A stretch of DNA of 64,000 bases from Acidimicrobiales bacterium (GTDB taxonomy: Bacteria; Actinomycetota; Acidimicrobiia; Acidimicrobiales; Aldehydirespiratoraceae), in the NCBI GenBank assembly GCA_029263175.1, contig JAJCXZ010000084.1, positions 16,731 through 80,730 of the forward strand, given 5' to 3'. Each line of letters begins with the position of its first letter. Position 1 is the stretch's first letter. The notes below the pieces were generated by a model. It was not told the origin of the DNA. It ran no database searches and worked only from the letters and a program-made list of their open reading frames with translations. Of this stretch, positions 26,301 through 34,578 are shown one piece after another. A program made the translations under genes and the position numbers.

Positions 26301-26739
26301 CAACGGCGACTACCTCGTGTCGTTCGCCGGCACGGCAACAGTGCCAACGCAGGGTGCGCTGACCATCGCCGTGCCGGACGAAGACATCGTCCGCCTGGTG
26401 AGGGCCAGCCCACTCGGAGGCCCCGTTGTGGCCGCCTACTTCGAGCCCTACATGTCGGGCTCGTCGATCGGCCTCGATGCGTCGAATGCCGGCGATATCG
26501 ACGGCATCGGGTTCCTCAATGGTGGCCTGCTCTTCAGCACGAAGGGCCGCATCGATGTCGACGATCTTCAGGGTGGCACCTGGGACAACCGAGATGAGGA
26601 CGTCCTCTACTGCGGCGACTTCGTCGAGATCAGCGGCCTGTGGAGCTGTCAGAACGAGATCGGCCAGTACTTCGACGGCAACGAAGACGGACTCGCCGGA
26701 AACAACGACGTGAACGCCGTCTCAGGGCCCTTGGGCTGA
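20392..26739 (+). CDS. Giant secreted beta-helix protein with SdrD/CNA-type modules
   Basis: A 2115-residue exported protein with AGGAG 8 nt before the ATG. A basic n-region (RRGRRRRQLFGAAL) and hydrophobic core end at AEA near residue 50. Residues about 60-1200 hold repeated SdrD_B/CNA-B-like modules (GVPGVGVTLYQ, TDENGQYEVLVPST, TDGNGYYEIDDI). Residues about 1240-1790 form a pectate-lyase-type right-handed beta helix (IVPPGSYRESVVVHDDVVLQ and many NNxIxxNxA turns). Residues about 1845-2115 are the repeat module also found at the ends of the 29845 and 34575 proteins. No membrane anchor or sorting signal is seen. It heads the 20-kb operon and may be a matrix or polysaccharide-binding scaffold. 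Confidence 0.8.
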   Translation: MTTATSGLDDNPSTPARRRGRRRRQLFGAALAVATAAAATVIAVGGDVDSAEAQFGATPPPATSTLCETLTPDEASADPAMDWANKVNVSIPLMTIDGDSQSPTRGDATSYTGDFTYVIVLDNTGDPFDPDIDNHPSYHPMASSTPVVLTGTGSGDTLSVELPPGCRYIASVRAPGHDLGGAWIRIESFADGSTVDATAAVNMITNESLPLAQVVVRAFHDFAQPNAQFDIGEYGLPDFDIILNDGGERAIDYFGNPLCTEYDVSGGDPTKLDAADLDGDGVPLISLGGGNCLTDADGFLTIKYIPAGWYEIQMIPPDNSDWVQTTTIEGTQVIEAWLLPGDAGLGGEFIGDLGGGTFQAFGFASPTAHPDGNIDYQYPYTPAATGGDVTGCAYNGQIYPSASGVETVVQNGSDNADGSAQPLFDSYVAISDVGVHDSQIDMVATDDSGCFRFDDVPQGTYQLTIWDYELRYIIGFYNVTVAATTVDPGGDDQGLANGEVAMGDLFVLRWFGWSSGYVFYDSGFTADGRPIDYSLLLNKKDGSTHPAANGVRDCLGQGSAGFVYDDAPAADCEAGIPEQEVLVRDRDGSIAKAAITDGNGYYEIDDIWGPMFKMQVIEVGAGALDFTGHSVHDQFDRNAVNTQGNCTATDLANLDGSGPVGESCLPAEFGGGLLLGSVFQQGKRNEIDFGKLSYIDPNSPNGLFGSGDGHGGIAGGVINSVTRAEWAASKQGAEDNEPGVPGVGVTLYQLGGPLGCADADNPDCYYDEVDHVETDAYQHPGIARNGQTCTIPTADGTDFQAVNPTFGPIGDNCTATWLLGAHTKDAAWDGGFAFSGFAPGFYVVEVELPYGYQVVKENDMNTGEGNTFVPAVPPAGCVGVSHYPQVNAEYASPFDAFDDGTPAADDGSIYNGGATSNLCDRKLVRVQPFRNAGVEFQLMTNDGLRPFISNDTGGTPLDSELIPNQAWRSDQTVPMPGRFQGLVLNDLNMTANQNSLTFGEQQGVPGVPVGIYDSAGTLLHTVWTDENGQYEVLVPSTFTINRATPGGVGPRMYLVVVNDPGPLGNNWGYDPSFITNPNTLNITPGKMTKADTPLLSQAAGPCSLPTGTPQLMQVDRVYNDGSDLQISGLNLAGSSVMFTPLTASGELDAGVAVDATASSSVQANVPSPEDAGSVYDIVTVNWTGFLDGLAAGPYQVSFDDGTLLGTSPRNGITYHVLGTGYDLDVWPVPAPADADDPVIQTAVDAAIADVTDVDGDLVIVPPGSYRESVVVHDDVVLQGYGPGGIIGVRTELGPINFVETPYAFLTGSIVSPFGALLDERMFTDWEATVAATGGWDGNQGVEVGPAFQYLLTTGDITSGEHLQLDGFGITSVRARHGSIHVNGNATGLIVSNNGVEANNASKGGAAVNLGVTSVDYYEPTPGTGTFSRVNGRITPTAGGDFTPATARVDNNNDNIVIRDNRLLHNGGVSGAGGMAIFNGADNYKVIENDICGNYSAEYGGGISHFGESDGGRIADNAIQNNAAFDEGGAILLGSEIGFLGDPVGPGTGDVTVDSNQILYNLSGDDGGGIMALHPGGFALTIENNVIANNVATDIGGGIHLFDALNATIVHNTIANNVSANAAVDSGGFVCVGEVRVVSGGTNTCPRAGGLTTQPNSTSPLTGPSVVHSDPTLLNNVFWNNVSGVVFNNGTEGDEPGPVQIFIDDEQFFPIPDLGVYNGTEDLGATFGIEMNPDFSTLTLPYGAGTNNTVGDPQFVADLPINVQSTPAPALGMQGQITMVYPGTTPIEAGDYHLASGGSPAADRGDFLVPAVLVDIDDGGRPVFGAPTDRPDAGSDEVGVAEVFALMYFSTTRNAGSAVSGFSDSNVTAWWPAGLSVGLDVEALGVSAISGNDAADIDALHVLDADTFLMSFLGNNVSVPGVGTVHDEDVVRFDAAAELAVPGTGWTLEIDGSAIGLNGGAADIDALHMLPNGDYLVSFAGTATVPTQGALTIAVPDEDIVRLVRASPLGGPVVAAYFEPYMSGSSIGLDASNAGDIDGIGFLNGGLLFSTKGRIDVDDLQGGTWDNRDEDVLYCGDFVEISGLWSCQNEIGQYFDGNEDGLAGNNDVNAVSGPLG

Positions 26740-26758
26740 GTTGAGGGAGAACAGCGCA

Positions 26759-28438
26759 ATGAACGAATTCACCAACACACGAAAGAGCCAGGGTGCCGGG
26801 ATGACCTCCGAGCAAGGAAAGCACTTCGGGCGCCGAGACTTCCTGCGCCGCGGCGCAGTTGTCACTGCCGCAGCGGGGGCCGGCACGGTCGCCGGAGGGA
26901 CACTGCTGGCCACTTCGGCCAGTAGTACGCCGGGCGTCGGCATGGCACAGTTGCCCCTCAGCGAATCCATCGACTACCAGACCATCCCGAGCGTTCGGCT
27001 GATGGCGACCGACGGGCATTTCTCGTTGCCCGGTCGCCGTCACCGCGACGAGGTCCCGGTCTTCGGCTTGGGATTTCGAGTTGTCGATGATCTCCGTACC
27101 GTTGACCTCGGCGGTGAGCTCAACAAGAACCCGGGTGAGCTCATCAGCAAGTACAAGGGTCTGGTCACCCACACCGCTCCGACGACGATCGGCATCGAGG
27201 GCATCGAGATGGCGATCGTGCTGACCAACCTCGGCCTGGTTGTTCGCCCCGACCTTGATGACTCTCACAGTCTCCACTGGCACGGTTTCCGTAACGCCAC
27301 CGCGGTGTTTGACGGTGTGCCGGAGACGAGCATCGCCGTGCCGAGCGGTCGAGATCTCCCGTACTTCTACGATCCGAAGTTGGGATCTGAACCCGGACAG
27401 TCGAAGGGCTCAGCGGGTACCTACATGTACCACTGCCACTTCGAGGACACCGAGCACGTGCAAATGGGTATGACCGGCATCATTCTGGTCGAACCATGGC
27501 AGGCGCATTTCTCCGCCGAACCCATCTCGAACGATCCCAACGATTGGCTCTGGTTGCCCGAGCGAGTCAAGGTTGCCTACAACAGCAACGCCGCCGGGGT
27601 CGACTCGAGCTTTGATCGGGAATTCGGTCTTCTGATCAACGAGATCGACACTGCTCCTCACGACAACCTCGAGAATGTGCAGGAATTCGTCTGGTCGGAC
27701 TACAAGCCGAACTACTGGACGATCAACGGGCGCAGCTATCCCGACACGGTGATCCCGCAAATCTCGCCGATAATGCAGGTCGACACCTACGACCCGGGAA
27801 CCGGGCTCGCCAACGGAATCAACTTCAGCGAGACCGTTGACATGCCGGTCACGCCGATTTCGGCAGAAGAGATCGCCGAGGCGGAGATGTACTGGCAGCC
27901 GAACTCAGCGCTGATCCAGTGTCGTGCAGGTGATCGGGTGCTGTTGCGCATAGCCAGCCTCGGATTCGAGATCCACAGTCTCGAAGCTCCAGGTCTCGAC
28001 CTCGACGTGATTGCGCACGATGCCTCGCTGCTTGTCGGCAAGAACGGCACCAGCGACCTCTCCTACACCACCCGACGCATCGAGGTGGGACCGGGTGAGG
28101 CTCGCGATGTGCTCTTCACCGCACCCGCCTACGACGATGGCGCTGCTGAGATCGACGTGCTGGCGCCGAGGACCACTGGCTACGCCCGCAAATTCAACCG
28201 CTATCTGATCAAGTCGCGCAACAACGATCGGAACCACAACGACGGTGGAGCGAGCCACGCTGATGGCCCGAGTTACGCCGATGTGAACACCGCCAACAAC
28301 TACGGCGGCATGGTCACCGAAATCTGGGTGTATCCGACTTGGGACGACGCCGTTGGTCTTGGCCAAACGCCGTTGCCCGAACAAATCTCGATCAACGAAA
28401 CCTTCCCCACTCTGGTTATGCCAGATGGACAGGTCTGA
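26759..28438 (+). CDS. Tat-exported multicopper oxidase
   Basis: A 559-residue oxidase. The twin-arginine signal RRDFLRR (residues about 25-31) with a long hydrophobic stretch indicates export of the folded, copper-loaded enzyme. Copper motifs are SLHWHG (near 170) and YMYHCHFEDTEHVQMGM (near 222), a complete type-1 site plus type-2/3 ligands; the second half has the LHSLEAPGLDL-like strand but fewer histidines. It may work as a trimer or with the next protein. GGAGA lies 8 nt before the chosen ATG. It is followed after 12 nt by a second oxidase-like gene. Confidence 0.85.
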   Translation: MNEFTNTRKSQGAGMTSEQGKHFGRRDFLRRGAVVTAAAGAGTVAGGTLLATSASSTPGVGMAQLPLSESIDYQTIPSVRLMATDGHFSLPGRRHRDEVPVFGLGFRVVDDLRTVDLGGELNKNPGELISKYKGLVTHTAPTTIGIEGIEMAIVLTNLGLVVRPDLDDSHSLHWHGFRNATAVFDGVPETSIAVPSGRDLPYFYDPKLGSEPGQSKGSAGTYMYHCHFEDTEHVQMGMTGIILVEPWQAHFSAEPISNDPNDWLWLPERVKVAYNSNAAGVDSSFDREFGLLINEIDTAPHDNLENVQEFVWSDYKPNYWTINGRSYPDTVIPQISPIMQVDTYDPGTGLANGINFSETVDMPVTPISAEEIAEAEMYWQPNSALIQCRAGDRVLLRIASLGFEIHSLEAPGLDLDVIAHDASLLVGKNGTSDLSYTTRRIEVGPGEARDVLFTAPAYDDGAAEIDVLAPRTTGYARKFNRYLIKSRNNDRNHNDGGASHADGPSYADVNTANNYGGMVTEIWVYPTWDDAVGLGQTPLPEQISINETFPTLVMPDGQV

Positions 28439-28450
28439 GGGAGGCGAACG

Positions 28451-29815
28451 ATGAAACTCCGTTTGCGATCAAAGTTCACCGGCCTGCTGGCAGTTGCCGT
28501 CGCCGCCGGCGGTATGGCCACTGCTTTCAGCGGTAGCCAAACGGCCGGCGCCGCATCGGGCAACACCACGGTCATCTGTGCCGATGGTGCCTACGACGGT
28601 GTCGACAACTCGGTGACCTTCAACCTCGATGCTCGTCAGGGTTACATCGAGATGCCTGACGGCAACACGGTGTACACCTGGAGCTACTCAGAGGCGAGCA
28701 ACCCGCTGTTCCAGTTCCCCGGACCGACACTGTGTGTTGATCAGGGCGAGACGGTTCGGGTCAACTTCCGCAACCCGGCCCCTGTCGGCACCCTTGCCGG
28801 CGGTGTCTCCGCTGACGCAACGTCGATCGTCTTCCCGGGTCAGGTCGGTCTCACCGCCTCTGGTGGTGCCGCCGGTCTATTGACCCAAGAAGTCGAGTCG
28901 GCGACCGATGTGGTCACCTACGAGTTCGTGGCCGGTGCGCCGGGCACCTACATGTATGAGTCGGGCACGGATGCAGCGGTTCAGGTCCAGATGGGCATGT
29001 TCGGCGGACTCCTCGTCTATCCGAACGCGGGCCGCAATCAGGCCTACGCCGGTCACGAGTTCGATCCGGAGCACGAATACCTCCTTCTGTTCCACGAGAT
29101 GGACCCCGCGCTCCACACCGCGGTCGAGCTCGCGGTGATGGCGGGTGGCGCCACTGACGCCACGGTGCTTGCGGACTACGACCCGTTGGCTCGTCACAAC
29201 CGTTACTGGACCATCAACGGCCGGTCGTTCCCGGACACCATTGCCGAGAACAACACGCCGATCCTGCCCTTCCAGCCCTATAGCTCGCTGGTGCAGATCA
29301 ATGCCGATGACCCTGACGACGGCTACGACCAACTCCCGTCGCTTGTCCGCTACGGCAATGGCGGTCTGGACAACCACGCCTTCCACCCGCACGGCAACCA
29401 CCTGTCGCTCATCGCTCAGGACGGTCGATTGCTCCCTGATGAGGTCGAGTCCTACACCAAGACGGTTGCTGCTGGTCAGACCTTCGACATCCTCGCCGAA
29501 TGGAAGGACGTCGAAGCATGGCAGGGCACCGGTTCCCCGGTCGGCGTCAACCTCCCGGCCCTCAACAACCTCGCCTTCAAAGACGGTGTGACGTGGTACT
29601 CCGGTTCGCCGGACCTGGGCGTGGAGCAGCAGCTCCCGGCCGGCACTACCACCTTCACCGAATGCGGCGAGTACTACTTCCCCTGGCACAACCACGCACT
29701 CAACCGGACCCAGAACTTTGATGAGGGCTTCGGCGGCATGTTGACGCTCTGGCGGGTTGATCCACCAAAGGAATTCATCGACGGTGCCTGGACCAGTCCA
29801 GCGGCCTGCAAGTGA
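28451..29815 (+). CDS. Multicopper-oxidase-like protein with altered copper sites
   Basis: A 454-residue exported cupredoxin protein with a Sec signal (GLLAVAVAAGGMATAFSG). FHPHGNH (near residue 312) and FPWHNHALN (near 410) resemble type-2/3 copper motifs in the C-terminal part. In the N-terminal domain the strand that normally carries HCH reads YMYESGTDAAVQVQMGM, so the type-1 ligands are lost while the following QMGMFG is kept. It could complete a trinuclear site with the 26759 oxidase at a subunit interface, or serve a structural role. It is coupled closely to both neighbours. Confidence 0.78.
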   Translation: MKLRLRSKFTGLLAVAVAAGGMATAFSGSQTAGAASGNTTVICADGAYDGVDNSVTFNLDARQGYIEMPDGNTVYTWSYSEASNPLFQFPGPTLCVDQGETVRVNFRNPAPVGTLAGGVSADATSIVFPGQVGLTASGGAAGLLTQEVESATDVVTYEFVAGAPGTYMYESGTDAAVQVQMGMFGGLLVYPNAGRNQAYAGHEFDPEHEYLLLFHEMDPALHTAVELAVMAGGATDATVLADYDPLARHNRYWTINGRSFPDTIAENNTPILPFQPYSSLVQINADDPDDGYDQLPSLVRYGNGGLDNHAFHPHGNHLSLIAQDGRLLPDEVESYTKTVAAGQTFDILAEWKDVEAWQGTGSPVGVNLPALNNLAFKDGVTWYSGSPDLGVEQQLPAGTTTFTECGEYYFPWHNHALNRTQNFDEGFGGMLTLWRVDPPKEFIDGAWTSPAACK

Positions 29816-29844
29816 CCCGGCGAGAGATTGCAAGGAACTCAGAC

Positions 29845-31713
29845 ATGAACTACAACCGCAACCGCTCACCCCGCCGCACACTCGGCCTACTGGCAACAGT
29901 GGCCCTGCTCGGCAGCACCCTCGCCCTCGCGGCGACCGTGTCTCCGGCGGCCGCCGCCACCGACGTTCATCTGTGCGCCAAGGCTGGCACCGCGACGGTC
30001 GATGATCCAACTGTCGCCGGCAATCCCACGACGTCGTTCGACTTCTACGGATTCGTCACGGTGGCCAGCGAGGTCGAATGCATGACGTCGGCGGTGCCGA
30101 CGTACGGCGACCCGACCCCGATTCGGCTCATCGACGGTGACCCGACCACGGTGCACCTTTACAACCAGACGAGCTTCTCCATCAATTTCTCGGCCATCGG
30201 TCTCACCGGCGCACCGGATCTTGGTGGCGTGCCGGCCGGTGGGTCGGACACCTACACCTTCACGCCGGATCACCCCGGCACCTACCTGTACGAATCGAAC
30301 CTCGACCCCCGTCATTCCCTTGTGGGCCTGACCGGCGTCATGGTCGTCGACTCGGCGGTGGCGGGTACCGCTCACGGCACTGCGGCCTCGCAGTACGACA
30401 AGGAGCAGGTGGTGCTCTTGAGCGAGGTCGACCCGGCCTTCAACGCCACCTTCCCTGGTTCGAGCGATTTGTCGGACTACAAGCCCAGCCTCTACCTGAT
30501 CAACGGCCACACCTTCACCGAGGCGGGCTCCAGTGGCCCCACTCCGCTGACGGCCAACGCCAACGAAGAGGTGTTGCTCCGCTACGTCAACACAGGCTCC
30601 ACCAACAGCTCGATGACGGTGCTTGGCGTTCGCCAATCAATCGTGGCGTTCGATGGTGAAAACCAGCTCGGCGACGGCAGCAGCGAGGAAGATCCGCTCG
30701 ATCACAGCCAGGTGTTCGTCACCGCCGGTCAGACCGCCGATGCCATCGTCACCGTTGCCGGTGATCCCGGCGACACGCTGTCGATCTACAACCGCAACCT
30801 GCGCACCAGTGCCACAGGCGACAACGGTGCACAGCTGATGCAGATCGTGGTCGGCACCGACATCATCCCGGCGATCAACGACATCTACTTCTCGGCGGCA
30901 CCGTCGACTCGCACCTACCTTGGTGTCAGTGTCGGCGACGCCGATGTGGCCGTCTACAACGGCACTACGGTCGACATCCACTTCGACGGTGACCTCCACG
31001 GTCTCGACGACACCGGCAGCCAAGCCGACATCAACGCCGTGCACGTGGACCCGCTCACCGGCGACGTCTACTTCTCGTTGCGCTATGACTACGCCAAGCC
31101 GACCGGCGGCACTGTAGGCGTTGAGTGGGCGGGCGTTCCTGACTCGATCCTCCAGGAGAACGACGTCTACAAGTGGGACGGCACCGTGTTCTCCAAGTGG
31201 CTCGATGGTGATGCCATCGGCCTCGATGACAACCGGGGCCGCCACGACATCAATGCCCTGCACGTGTTCCCCACGACTGGCATCACGGCCTTCAGCACAA
31301 GCGGCAGCATCCAGACCAGCGATCACGTGCCCCTCTCCACGGGGAGCACCACCTGGATTGGCGCTCGCAACGAGGATGTCCTTCGTTGGGTGCCCGTCTT
31401 CGGAGCCGCCAACCCAAGTGGTGCCGGCAGCTTCGAGTCTGTTGCCGACTTCAGTGACATCGGTATGGCAGCGGAGAACACCGACGGCCTCTACCTGTCC
31501 GGCTCCGACATTCGGATCTCGCTGACGAGCAACTTCGTCGAGGGCTTGGTGACGTTCGACCACGATGATCTGATCGGCTGTCTCGGTCACGCTCCCGCGG
31601 CCCCCGGCAGCATCCTGGAATCGTGTTCCGGCGCTCTGTCCCTCGAGCTCGATGCCGACGATCTCCACGCCGGCGGCAACGCCGGTCAGATCGACGCCTA
31701 CAGCATCGGTTGA
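29845..31713 (+). CDS. Degenerate cupredoxin protein with C-terminal repeat module
   Basis: A 622-residue secreted protein with signal LLATVALLGSTLALAATVSP. Residues about 50-350 keep the two-cupredoxin pattern of multicopper oxidases (HPGTYLYESNLDPRHSLVGL; VVLLSEVDPAFNATFPG; SLYLINGHTF) but lack all HxH, HCH and HPHGNH ligands, so it should not bind copper in the usual way. Residues about 355-622 are the shared module with repeats such as HFDGDLHGLDD, DINALHV, NEDVLRWV. The ATG is chosen for AAGGA 8 nt upstream; a GTG at 29812 overlaps the previous stop. Confidence 0.75.
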   Translation: MNYNRNRSPRRTLGLLATVALLGSTLALAATVSPAAAATDVHLCAKAGTATVDDPTVAGNPTTSFDFYGFVTVASEVECMTSAVPTYGDPTPIRLIDGDPTTVHLYNQTSFSINFSAIGLTGAPDLGGVPAGGSDTYTFTPDHPGTYLYESNLDPRHSLVGLTGVMVVDSAVAGTAHGTAASQYDKEQVVLLSEVDPAFNATFPGSSDLSDYKPSLYLINGHTFTEAGSSGPTPLTANANEEVLLRYVNTGSTNSSMTVLGVRQSIVAFDGENQLGDGSSEEDPLDHSQVFVTAGQTADAIVTVAGDPGDTLSIYNRNLRTSATGDNGAQLMQIVVGTDIIPAINDIYFSAAPSTRTYLGVSVGDADVAVYNGTTVDIHFDGDLHGLDDTGSQADINAVHVDPLTGDVYFSLRYDYAKPTGGTVGVEWAGVPDSILQENDVYKWDGTVFSKWLDGDAIGLDDNRGRHDINALHVFPTTGITAFSTSGSIQTSDHVPLSTGSTTWIGARNEDVLRWVPVFGAANPSGAGSFESVADFSDIGMAAENTDGLYLSGSDIRISLTSNFVEGLVTFDHDDLIGCLGHAPAAPGSILESCSGALSLELDADDLHAGGNAGQIDAYSIG

Positions 31714-31719
31714 TTCTTC

Positions 31720-32226
31720 GTGACGGCCACCACTGCTCCCCCAGCCAGCAGCCCGCTTGGTCACCTTGACCGACCGGCGTTGCGCTGGCTCGGCGCGCTC
31801 ATCGCCATCGTTGCGGTGGCGCTGTCGAGTTGGGGCGTGGCCGGGCGTTTCACCGAACAGTCCGGCCCGGCAGCGGGGCTCGGCCCCATGGATTCGATCG
31901 ATCAGGCCGGTTTCGCCGGTGAGACGGGCGTCTGGGTTGAACACGTCCGTCTTCTCGGCGGTGGCGGCCTCCTCGAGATTCGATACCGGATCCTCGAGGT
32001 CGAGCGCTCCGAGATCGTTCACAGCGTCGACTACCCACCGCGGATCTTCCACGAGGACGGATTCGAACTGCGTTGGCAACGCCACGAGCACGCTCACGTC
32101 CGTGAGAACCGTCTCGGGGCGACCTACAACGAGCAGCTCGTCAATCTCGGGTCGTATTTCGAGAAGGGTGACGTGGTCACCGTCTACATCGGCGAGCAAG
32201 CGCTTGAAGGAGTTCCGATCCAGTGA
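31720..32226 (+). CDS. Small single-pass membrane protein of the copper operon
   Basis: A 168-residue protein with one membrane helix near residues 22-42 (LRWLGALIAIVAVALSSWGV) and an outer domain of about 120 residues (GVWVEHVRLLGGGGLLEIRY; RWQRHEHAHVRENRLGATYN). The cluster H-E-H-A-H in the outer domain could bind a metal ion, which fits the copper context, but no family is recognised. It starts at a GTG 6 nt after the preceding stop and overlaps copC by 4 nt. Confidence 0.65.
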   Translation: MTATTAPPASSPLGHLDRPALRWLGALIAIVAVALSSWGVAGRFTEQSGPAAGLGPMDSIDQAGFAGETGVWVEHVRLLGGGGLLEIRYRILEVERSEIVHSVDYPPRIFHEDGFELRWQRHEHAHVRENRLGATYNEQLVNLGSYFEKGDVVTVYIGEQALEGVPIQ

Positions 32227-32732
32227 GTCGACGATTCTTCGTCGCTGCGGTTCTCGTCGCCTCCGTCCTTTCCGGGGCGGAGGCGGTCGCCGCTCATGCC
32301 GACCCCTCCGTTGTGTCACCCGCGGCCTGCTCCACAGCTGATGCCGGCGACACCGTGATGATCGAATTCACCGAAGAACTCCTCGCCGACGGGTCCCGAC
32401 TGGAGCTCATTGCCGACGGCGTGTCCGTTGCGGTTGCGAGCATTGATCTCCGTGATCTCGACCACACGACCATGGTGAGCACGATCCCGGCCGGGGTCGA
32501 CGGTCCGGTCACCGTCCAGTGGGAAAGCGTCAGCGCGGTTGATGAGGACGTCGCCTCGGGTAGCTACGGGATTGTGGTCGGCTCGGCCGCTCCCGCGGCC
32601 GACTGTGCACTGTCGGCTGCCGGGTCGACCGGCGGTGGGCTTCCTCTCGTCGCCATTGGCGGGCTGACGGTTGCAGTTGGTGCGGCGCTCGCTCTCGCCA
32701 ACTCCCGTCGCCACGAACTCGTCGAGGTCTAG
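32223..32732 (+). CDS. CopC-domain copper-binding protein
   Basis: A 169-residue exported protein. After the signal (VAAVLVASVLSGAEAVA) the mature chain starts AHADPSVVSPA, placing a His near the N-terminus as in CopC, followed by the CopC strand pattern (IEFTEELLADGSRLEL; SGSYGIVVG). A C-terminal hydrophobic segment (PLVAIGGLTVAVGAALALA) anchors it. The usual DxH copper ligand near the end of the domain is not obvious, so binding may be weak. It precedes the CopC-CopD fusion gene. Confidence 0.72.
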   Translation: MSRRFFVAAVLVASVLSGAEAVAAHADPSVVSPAACSTADAGDTVMIEFTEELLADGSRLELIADGVSVAVASIDLRDLDHTTMVSTIPAGVDGPVTVQWESVSAVDEDVASGSYGIVVGSAAPAADCALSAAGSTGGGLPLVAIGGLTVAVGAALALANSRRHELVEV

Positions 32733-32733
32733 C

Positions 32734-34578
32734 GTGTCCCGCTGCTCTCGACCCCTCCTGCTGGTTCTCGCCAGCTTCCTCACCGTTGTGGTGTGGGCGT
32801 CGCCGGCGTCGGCGCACGCCACCCTGGTCGGCGCGGACCCGGCCGACGGTTCCCTGCTCGACGATGCTCCCGAGACCGTTGCCTTGACCTTCAGCGAACC
32901 GGTGTCGATCGACGCCAGCACCGTCGACTTCGTCGATGCCGAAGGCAATCGGCTCGGCGCCACCATCAGCGGCCACGGCGCTAGTGAGTCGGTGCTGATC
33001 GTTTCCCTCGAAAACGCCCCCGACGGTCTCTACAGCTTGCGTTGGAGTGCGTTCAGCAGTTCCGACGGCCACGTCACGCGAGGCATGCTGGTCTGGGGAA
33101 TCGGCGCCGGTGCGGATCTGACGCATGCCGACTTCGCCGAACCCTCTGATCCGATCTCCCCGATCGAGGTGTTGCTGCGTTGGGCCATGCTGCTCTCGTT
33201 CGGAATCATGGCCGGCGCCGTGATGCTGGATCGCACCGTTGTCTCACCGCTCCGCTCTCGGTTCCCCAGCGCGCTGGACGATGCCTGGCACCAGGGTTCG
33301 GCGGCCATTCTCCATCGGGCAATGCTGATCGGGGCGTCGATCGCTACCGGCGCGAGCCTGGTGCTTGTTGCCTACCAACTGCTGGCGGCATGGACCACCG
33401 GCAGCCAGTCTCTCATTGATGCCGTCGACACCGCCCTGGTCTCGACCTCGTGGGGCCAGTGGGCGCTTCTCCGGGCTCTTGTGCTTGCCGCTCTCTTCGT
33501 TCTCGTCGCTCGCCGTGGGGTGAACGTCGGAGCCCTTGGACTCGGTCTTCTTGGCGTTGTGGCGCTCGCCCAAAGCGCCGGTGGTCACTCCGCGGGCACG
33601 GGGACCGCCGTCTTCTCGGTTCTGAACGACGTTGTTCACCTGATCACTTCGATGAGCTGGGTGGGCGCCGTGGTGCTTTTGGCCGTTATCGCTCGGTTGC
33701 CGGCGCACACGGGTCGCCAGATGCGGGCGGTCGCTCTCTCCGCGTTCAGCCCGGTGGCCTTCATGATGGTCGCCGCCGCGATCATCACCGGTCTCCTCGC
33801 CGTCGGCGACCAGGCCCGGTCCATCGACGCCGCCATCAGCACGCTGTACGGGCAGGCAATGCTCGGCAAGCTCGCCCTCATTGCGGGGATGCTCGGCGCT
33901 GCGCTCCTGATCCGTCGGCAGTACAGCGCCGAATCTGTCTCCAGCGTGGTCCGTGCCGAGGCCATCGCCGGTGCGCTCGCTGTCGGCCTGGTTGCCTTGA
34001 TGACTGCGTCGACCCCGGCCAACGGCGTTGAGTGGCGGCCCGCGATCGCGGAGGGCACCCGTCAGCTCGCTGTCGTGAGAGACGACATCCAGATCGGTGT
34101 CACCGTGAGCCCCAATGCTCCCGGCCAGAACTTCGTGCTGGTCGACACCGCTACCGTTCGACGTCCTGCACTTGCCCCGATCGATCGGGTGATCGCCCGG
34201 GTGCGTTCCACCGATGTGGATCTCGCAGGCACGACCTTCGAGGTCCCCGCCACCGACCGAGACGGCGAGTACGAACTCGGCACCACGTCGTTCTCCGTCT
34301 CGGGCAACTACGACCTCGAGATCGTGGTTCGCCGCACGGGCCTGCCCGACAAGGTCGCACAGTTCGACTGGACCGTCGCCGATCCGTCGCCCCGCGCCGT
34401 GATCATCAGCGACCATCCCCTCGGCCCGTGGACGTCCGCGCTGGCAAGTGCGGCGGCGGCGGCGTTCGCGCTGCTGCTGGCGAGCCAGGCCGGTATCGCG
34501 ATCCGGCGCGATCGTCGCACCCGTTCGCTCGAATCCTTTGCTCAGACGACTGAATCGCGCAACGAGGTTGACTCGTGA
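32734..34578 (+). CDS. CopC-CopD fusion, copper uptake/handling membrane protein
   Basis: A 614-residue protein. A signal peptide ends at ASA, giving the mature start HATLVGADPADGS, the CopC amino-terminal copper site; a second site is DGHVTRG near residue 112. Then follow about eight membrane segments of the CopD domain (residues 150-440) and an outer domain before a last helix near 580. Such YcnJ-like fusions import or deliver copper. Located after the oxidase genes, it may supply copper for them. The GTG is 1 nt after the previous stop. Confidence 0.85.
   Translation: MSRCSRPLLLVLASFLTVVVWASPASAHATLVGADPADGSLLDDAPETVALTFSEPVSIDASTVDFVDAEGNRLGATISGHGASESVLIVSLENAPDGLYSLRWSAFSSSDGHVTRGMLVWGIGAGADLTHADFAEPSDPISPIEVLLRWAMLLSFGIMAGAVMLDRTVVSPLRSRFPSALDDAWHQGSAAILHRAMLIGASIATGASLVLVAYQLLAAWTTGSQSLIDAVDTALVSTSWGQWALLRALVLAALFVLVARRGVNVGALGLGLLGVVALAQSAGGHSAGTGTAVFSVLNDVVHLITSMSWVGAVVLLAVIARLPAHTGRQMRAVALSAFSPVAFMMVAAAIITGLLAVGDQARSIDAAISTLYGQAMLGKLALIAGMLGAALLIRRQYSAESVSSVVRAEAIAGALAVGLVALMTASTPANGVEWRPAIAEGTRQLAVVRDDIQIGVTVSPNAPGQNFVLVDTATVRRPALAPIDRVIARVRSTDVDLAGTTFEVPATDRDGEYELGTTSFSVSGNYDLEIVVRRTGLPDKVAQFDWTVADPSPRAVIISDHPLGPWTSALASAAAAAFALLLASQAGIAIRRDRRTRSLESFAQTTESRNEVDS

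Noticed and set aside
28451..28540. Tat signal on the second oxidase-like protein
   Set aside because: The n-region has only scattered Lys/Arg (KLRLRSK) and no RRxFLK motif, so a Sec signal is more likely.
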